From Ulota crispa (Eukaryota > Streptophyta > Bryopsida > Orthotrichales > Orthotrichaceae), in NCBI GenBank assembly GCA_963920765.1, contig OY987248.1, forward strand, positions 2,857,001-2,921,000: 64,000 bases of DNA, in the 5' to 3' direction. The translations under genes and the position numbers were made by a program. The notes below the pieces were generated by a model. The model was not told the origin of the DNA. It was given only the letters and a program-made list of their open reading frames with translations, and did not search any database. Below, one piece after another: positions 59,411 to 64,000 of the stretch (the first letter of the stretch is position 1; each line of letters begins with the position of its first letter).

Positions 59411-60643
59411 TTAGAGGAGGAGTTCGGCAATCTGGACGGCATTCAAGGCAGCGCCCTTGCGTATTTGATCGCCGCAGACGAAGATGTCGAGGCCATGGTT
59501 GCCTTCTTGTGAGACGTCCTGGCGAATGCGGCCGACGGCGACGGCGTCCTTGTTTGACACGCCGAGAGGGGTAGGGAAGTTATTTGCAGCACGGTCGTCG
59601 ACGATGATCACGCCCTCGGCGTGCGAAAGAATCTCCTTGGCCTTCTGCTCGTCCAGCGGCGACTCGAATTGGAGGTTGATGCTCTCGGCGTGCGCTCTCA
59701 TCACGGGGACTCGAATGCACGTCGCGGTGACTCGCACTTCGTTGTCATTCCAAATCTTGCGCGTCTCCTTGACGAGCTTCATCTCCTCTTCGTTGTAGCC
59801 GTTCCCCGTGACCGGCGAGTTGTGGGAGAACAGGTTGAACGCGTATTGGCGGTCGAAGATGTTGCAGGTCGGCTCCTTGCCTTCGAGCACTTCCTTCGTT
59901 TGAAGCTCCAACTCCGCCATCGCTGCAGCTCCGGCTCCGCTCGCAGCCTGGTACGTGCTCACCACCATCCGCTTCACCTTGGCGTGGCGGTGGAGCGGCG
60001 TCGCCGCCATGAGGCAGATGATTGTGGAGCAATTAGGGTTTGCAATCAGCGCGCCCGTCTTGTGGCTCAACTTGATGTGCGACATGGCGTCGGCATTGAC
60101 CTCGGGGACTACTAACGGCACGCCCTCGTCCATTCGGAATGCGGAGCTGTTGTCCACGACGATAGTCCCTTGCGCTGCCGCCATCGGACCGAACTTCTTG
60201 CTTATCGAGCCGCCGGCACTGAAGAGCGCGATTTCGACGTCCTTGAAGCTCTCCTCCGTGGTGTCCTCGATCACGTACTCCTTCCCCTCGAACGTCATCT
60301 TCTGCCCTGCGGACCTCTTGCTGGCCAGCATCTTCATGTCCCTGTAAGGAAAATCGCGATCCGACAACACGCTCAAAAACTCTTGCCCCACGGCGCCCGT
60401 CACTCCCACTATCGCCACTGTCGGCCCGCTCTCCGTGTACCCCATCCTCACCACTCTCGACGTCCGCGGCGCACAAGACAAAGACACGGAGCTGAAATCA
60501 TCCCTCCCATTCTGGTGCCGCACTCCAGAGCTGATGAATGTCGAGAAACACGCGCTTCGACTACCACTCTTCCCTGCTTGCGACGTCCCCCTGCCTGCGG
60601 TACCAGCAACTGCAGCCTGGCTACAACGCAATGATGCAGCCAT
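59411..60643 (-). CDS. ASD: Aspartate-semialdehyde dehydrogenase, chloroplast, intronless
   Basis: 410 aa in one exon. It catalyses NADPH-dependent reduction of aspartyl phosphate to aspartate semialdehyde, the branch to Lys, Thr, Met and Ile, in the plastid. Residues 1 to about 65 are Ser/Ala/Arg-rich, a likely transit peptide. The NADP-binding motif GVTGAVG is at 80-86, the active-site Cys205 is in ANPNCSTI and the likely catalytic His318 is in RVPVMRAHAESI. The C-terminal GDQIRKGAALNAVQIAE segment is complete. Total length fits a plant enzyme with transit peptide. It is divergent from the next gene, with starts 359-470 bp apart. Single-exon structure is unusual for a plant housekeeping gene and could reflect retroposition or lineage-wide intron loss. 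Confidence 0.94.
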   Translation of the reverse strand: MAASLRCSQAAVAGTAGRGTSQAGKSGSRSACFSTFISSGVRHQNGRDDFSSVSLSCAPRTSRVVRMGYTESGPTVAIVGVTGAVGQEFLSVLSDRDFPYRDMKMLASKRSAGQKMTFEGKEYVIEDTTEESFKDVEIALFSAGGSISKKFGPMAAAQGTIVVDNSSAFRMDEGVPLVVPEVNADAMSHIKLSHKTGALIANPNCSTIICLMAATPLHRHAKVKRMVVSTYQAASGAGAAAMAELELQTKEVLEGKEPTCNIFDRQYAFNLFSHNSPVTGNGYNEEEMKLVKETRKIWNDNEVRVTATCIRVPVMRAHAESINLQFESPLDEQKAKEILSHAEGVIIVDDRAANNFPTPLGVSNKDAVAVGRIRQDVSQEGNHGLDIFVCGDQIRKGAALNAVQIAELLL

Positions 60644-61002
60644 CGCTACTCACGAATACACCAGAAAACGGCAACAGGATCGCTGCGCACGAGCAGCAAC
60701 AGAAGATAGAGAACAAGCCTCAAGCCACCTGCAGCTGGTGCACCAAGAGCGATAACTTGGCCAGCCAGCAACCTAAAACCCTAAACCCTGAGCACCTTCA
60801 GTTCCTCGTTCGTTATGGTCTCGCGACATTCGTCTGTTTTGTCTGACTAGTCTTAGAAGGTAACTACAACCAAGTGGACCAATGGTGACTTGACACTGCT
60901 GCTTTTGGAACTTTATATATAGATTATTATTTCGAAAAAAAAAACACTTCCGGAAATTAGTTGCTGCTTATAAGGTACAGTACCTGGTTGTGATCATGCG
61001 AG
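60644..61002. promoter_or_regulatory. Shared upstream region of a divergent gene pair
   Basis: This region separates the ASD start (minus) from the M41-like gene (plus). TTTATATATAG at 60912-60922 is a good TATA candidate for the plus-strand gene, about 90 bp before its first in-frame ATG. A telomere-box-like AAACCCTAAACCCTGAG lies near 60777-60793, towards ASD, an element common in plant housekeeping promoters. No TATA is evident for ASD. A short upstream ORF starts at 60996 in another frame. Confidence 0.55.
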
Positions 61003-62286
61003 ATGGAAGCCTGGAACGTGACTGGCAGGGGCGTGGTTCACAATCCTTTTTGTAAGGGTTTGTGTTTACTCTACCGAGAGCAAGTTGCATGTGGATTCAC
61101 GAAACAGTTGGCTATGGCCGCCGTTGACGCCCTCTGGAGTGGTGCCGCCTTCTGCAACAGCAATTCCAGAAACATTCAGAGAGCTCAACCGCCATTCCCT
61201 GCTCTGAGTTCTGGATCGTGCTTCTCAAACCATTGTTTTTTCCTGGCGCCTCTTTCTTTGAGAAGTCGAAAGCATGTGAAATTATCGAGGAGAGTAGCTT
61301 GCAATTTAAGGCTGAGCGAGAGCGACGAGGGGAAGAGAACCCCGCAGCTGAAGCAGCAGTTGGATGCGGAGCTAAGCGCCGTGAAGAAGGGGAAGCTCAG
61401 CAAACAGGAGGTATCGAAATTGATCGATGACTCATTGCGAGAGGATCGAGACAGAGATGCAGTCGCCTTGGCGTCGAATTTGTCTGCTTTCGGCAAAGCA
61501 GCTATGGTACCGCAGCGGTTATACACCTTGGAAGAGCTGCGGTTAAACAAGATCGACGCGACAAAGTTGTTGTCACCAACGGACCAAACACTTGGCGGGG
61601 TGAAACGGAACTTACAATTTGCTGCCATTGCCGGTGGTGTGGTCGCCTGGTGGCAGCTAGGGTTAGACCAGTACCAGCTTCTGGCGGCATCTGTTCTGTT
61701 TCTGTTTCTCGGCACACTCGACCAGATTGCGAACGGCGGAGGCGTCGAAGCGCTCTTGCTCGACTCCATCGGACGAGTGTTGAGCCCGAAGTATCAAGAC
61801 AGGGTTGCGCAACACGAGTCCGGCCATTTCTTAGTCTCCTATTTGGTTGGAATTCTTCCCAAAAGCTACACGCTGTCCAGTCTTGACGCCTTTCGCAACT
61901 ACGGCGCGCTCAACGTGCAGGCTGGGACGACGTTTGTGGATTACGACTTCCAGGAGGAGGTGAGCACCGGACGGCTTTCTGCGCAAACCTTGAACAAATT
62001 CTCCTGCGTGGCTTTAGCTGGAGTTGCAACTGAGTATCTGCGTTACGAAGTCGCCGAGGGAGGTCTCGCCGATGTCCTTCAGCTCGACGCCATTTTGAAG
62101 GGGCTGACCTTCACACAAAAGAAGGCCGACTCGCAGGTGCGATGGGCGGTTCTCAACACGGTGTCCATTTTGCGACGACACTTTGACCTGCAGGCCAAAC
62201 TCGCGGCCGCAATGTCAGCCGGCAACTCTGTAGGCGATTGCATCTTGTTGATTGAAAACGAACTTAGCGGATCCTCAGACATATAA
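61003..62286 (+). CDS. M41/FtsH-like chloroplast membrane protein with HESGH motif, intronless
   Basis: The frame is 427 codons from 61003. The ATG at 61114 (MAAVDALWSG..., 390 aa) is the likelier start because a Ser/Arg-rich plastid transit-like segment follows it. In the long numbering, two probable membrane segments lie at about 204-219 (LQFAAIAGGVVAWWQLG) and 224-240 (YQLLAASVLFLFLGTL). The zinc-site motif HESGH is at 271-275 in QHESGHFLVSYLVGILPKSY. ALAGVATEYLRYEVAEGGLADVLQLDAI at 338-365 resembles the region of FtsH that supplies the third zinc ligand. There is no AAA ATPase domain. It resembles from memory the plant chloroplast family that includes Arabidopsis At5g27290. Proteolytic activity is inferred, not shown. 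Confidence 0.72.
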   Translation: MEAWNVTGRGVVHNPFCKGLCLLYREQVACGFTKQLAMAAVDALWSGAAFCNSNSRNIQRAQPPFPALSSGSCFSNHCFFLAPLSLRSRKHVKLSRRVACNLRLSESDEGKRTPQLKQQLDAELSAVKKGKLSKQEVSKLIDDSLREDRDRDAVALASNLSAFGKAAMVPQRLYTLEELRLNKIDATKLLSPTDQTLGGVKRNLQFAAIAGGVVAWWQLGLDQYQLLAASVLFLFLGTLDQIANGGGVEALLLDSIGRVLSPKYQDRVAQHESGHFLVSYLVGILPKSYTLSSLDAFRNYGALNVQAGTTFVDYDFQEEVSTGRLSAQTLNKFSCVALAGVATEYLRYEVAEGGLADVLQLDAILKGLTFTQKKADSQVRWAVLNTVSILRRHFDLQAKLAAAMSAGNSVGDCILLIENELSGSSDI

Positions 62287-64000
62287 ACAGGATCTCAAAT
62301 TGTATCATGTTTGTATACTTGCAACGGTTGGTGTGTAATGCATCCTCTCAGACGACCTAGTAACCCTAACCCTAATGATACAAAACCGATTTTTATCAAA
62401 AATGTATTCAACAGCGCCAACCGCAGCGTGCTTGCACAAGCCTCAGCAATGGCCTGATCATATCTTGTGGCTAACCTTTCGTGTGCTGCTTCGTTCGATT
62501 TGAATCAAGTTGTTTCATGACGCATTCTTTCACGGCAATGTTTTCAAATAGTTGCATTACAGACGATGTCGCCAGCCATCTCTCTCTCTCTCCTTGCTTC
62601 GGATTGTTTGAGAGCTCTATGTGCTTCTGCTTCTCTTCAGCGTGTGCTTAGCAACTGTGATGCTGCGTGAGGAAAATCTCTGTCCTGCTTCTTCGCATGG
62701 TTTGAGGAACAAGACACGTTTGATTACGAAGGCGTTTACCTCGGAAAGAAGGAAAGTAGATCACAATGAAACAGCCTCAAATACAAAGACATCTGAGGGT
62801 GAAATCTCCTGCAACGACCTCCGATGAACTTAATCTTCGTTGTGTCAAACGTTTACACTCGTGAATAAAACTCGTGCAATCAGGAAATTTGATCTGGTGC
62901 ACCCCAGACAGGAATGCAATGAAGCTCGAGGAGCGTCGTGGCAGGCAGAAAGCTTCACATGTTGGAGTGACACGTTCAGCACAGCTCAGGACCCTCACAC
63001 CCAGGGTTTATTTTTGGTTTTCTGACCAATGGCTGTGTGGCATTCTTTGAAAATGGTTTGTAGTTTGTTGGTTCCATTCCTATTTTTGGTTGGGTTTGTA
63101 GGTGGCCCTATGTATGGATTTTTGCAACATCTTGGCTATTAATAATGAAATTAAGGAGAAGTTGGCACAATCAACTGTGCTTTTGGATTTGTCTCATTAT
63201 ACAATGATGGCATCAATTCTCAATTTGGTAAGAATATTATGAAAGCTTAGGTTGCAATGCAATTTTCCTTGTTGCAGTTTAGCATTTTTTGACTTTTTTT
63301 TTCTCCTTTTTTTTCTTTAGGTTTCAAGCTCACATTTTTTTATCCGAGGCAATTGGGTCTTTAATTGCCCAAAAAAAAATCTTGCTCACACGTCTTTAAA
63401 GACACAACTTAGGTGCCCAAATTGCATGTGATATTACAGAGGTATGAGGCAGTTGATAACGTTGCATGTAAAAGCAACGTTAATGAAGAGGATTTGTTGT
63501 TCAAATTTTCTTTCACACTAGTAAAACTCTTTGTTCTTATGCAACTTCTTGTGACATGATAGAGAATGATACGAGGTAGGAAACAAGTATGGAACAAGGT
63601 ACCATTGTCTAAAAAGGTCTAGAAAGAAACAAAGTATGAAAAGAATATCTCACTTTGTTCAAGAGAACAAGATAGAATGACTTCAGAATGACTTTGGTTC
63701 AATACTCTTATTTGAAATTTGGTGGACTATTGTGGAGTTCTGAGCAAATCTCCTTTTTATTTACAATAATCTTATAAAAGGGATGAGTTTTTTTTTTTTT
63801 TGGAATAATATATCTTACATTGAAAAGTTAGAAATGGTATAGCTAAATGTTGAAAGCTTGGCTTCCACCAGTTTCGACTACTTGTAAAGGCTTAAACATG
63901 TGGCCTAAGCTCTTGTTTACAGTTTATCAATCTTGTGAGAAACATAATATCTAGTTAGCATCATTTGGAATACACTGGTACAATTTTTGAAGTTTTCATT
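62287..64000. other. 3' flank and intergenic DNA to window end
   Basis: The start is probably the 3' UTR of the M41-like gene. Small items: CCCTAACCCTAA near 62363-62375, a CT run near 62580-62592, and another GTGATATTACAGAGGT word near 63428. Short frames between 62621 and 63025 lack recognisable features and are not called. Confidence 0.45.

Noticed and set aside
59068-59442. 124-codon minus-strand frame overlapping the end of the ASD gene
   Set aside because: Its beginning lies inside the ASD coding sequence in another frame and the rest is 3' flank without protein features.
62363-62375. Telomere repeat CCCTAACCCTAA
   Set aside because: Only two units; too short for an interstitial telomere tract.

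Overview
This is nuclear DNA of a land plant, most likely a bryophyte (moss or liverwort). The evidence is GT-AG introns, plant-type nuclear genes with organelle-targeting sequences, Stowaway-type MITEs, and a plastid DNA insert whose extreme A+T richness, gene order and intron content resemble bryophyte plastomes. GC-rich genes sit in long AT-rich, repeat-filled, gene-poor DNA. No tRNA, rRNA, CRISPR array or coding retroelement was seen.

Layout. (1) 0-12.6 kb: two intron-containing genes for organelle proteins, a small mitochondrial complex I ESSS/NDUFB11-like subunit (4.2-4.8 kb) and a chloroplast RNC1-like double RNase III-domain protein in five exons (8.3-11.05 kb), with a TIR element just upstream of the latter. 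(2) about 12.69-20.4 kb: one collinear 7.7 kb plastid insertion (NUPT) with petD (cut), petB, psbH, psbN, psbT, psbB, clpP and the 5' exon of rps12. It carries C-to-T and G-to-A changes on both strands, an early stop in psbH, loss of two ClpP catalytic residues and loss of two chlorophyll-ligand histidines in psbB, so it is decaying. (3) 20.5-54.5 kb: no convincing genes apart from one galactosyltransferase copy, but dense non-autonomous DNA transposons. These include a Mutator-like foldback element with a 9-bp target duplication, two Stowaway-like MITEs, a CACTA-like element built of inverted 22-bp arrays, further foldback families, and about ten elements (roughly 6.9 kb) with TTAA at the ends and CCCYTNA-type inverted termini, as expected of piggyBac-like elements. 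(4) 28.8-31.3 kb and 55.3-57.75 kb: an inverted duplication about 2.4 kb per arm, each carrying an identical 394-aa beta-1,3-galactosyltransferase gene. The identical central tract has sharp edges inside diverged flanks, which suggests gene conversion. (5) 59.4-62.3 kb: a divergent pair of single-exon genes for chloroplast proteins, aspartate-semialdehyde dehydrogenase and an M41-like membrane zinc-protease-like protein, sharing about 360-470 bp of upstream DNA.

Four of the five distinct host genes serve plastids or mitochondria; the galactosyltransferases are Golgi glycan enzymes. They do not form an operon-like system. The items most worth a second look are the TTAA-terminated element families, the converted gene pair and the CACTA-like 22-bp arrays. 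All family comparisons are from memory; no database search was run.
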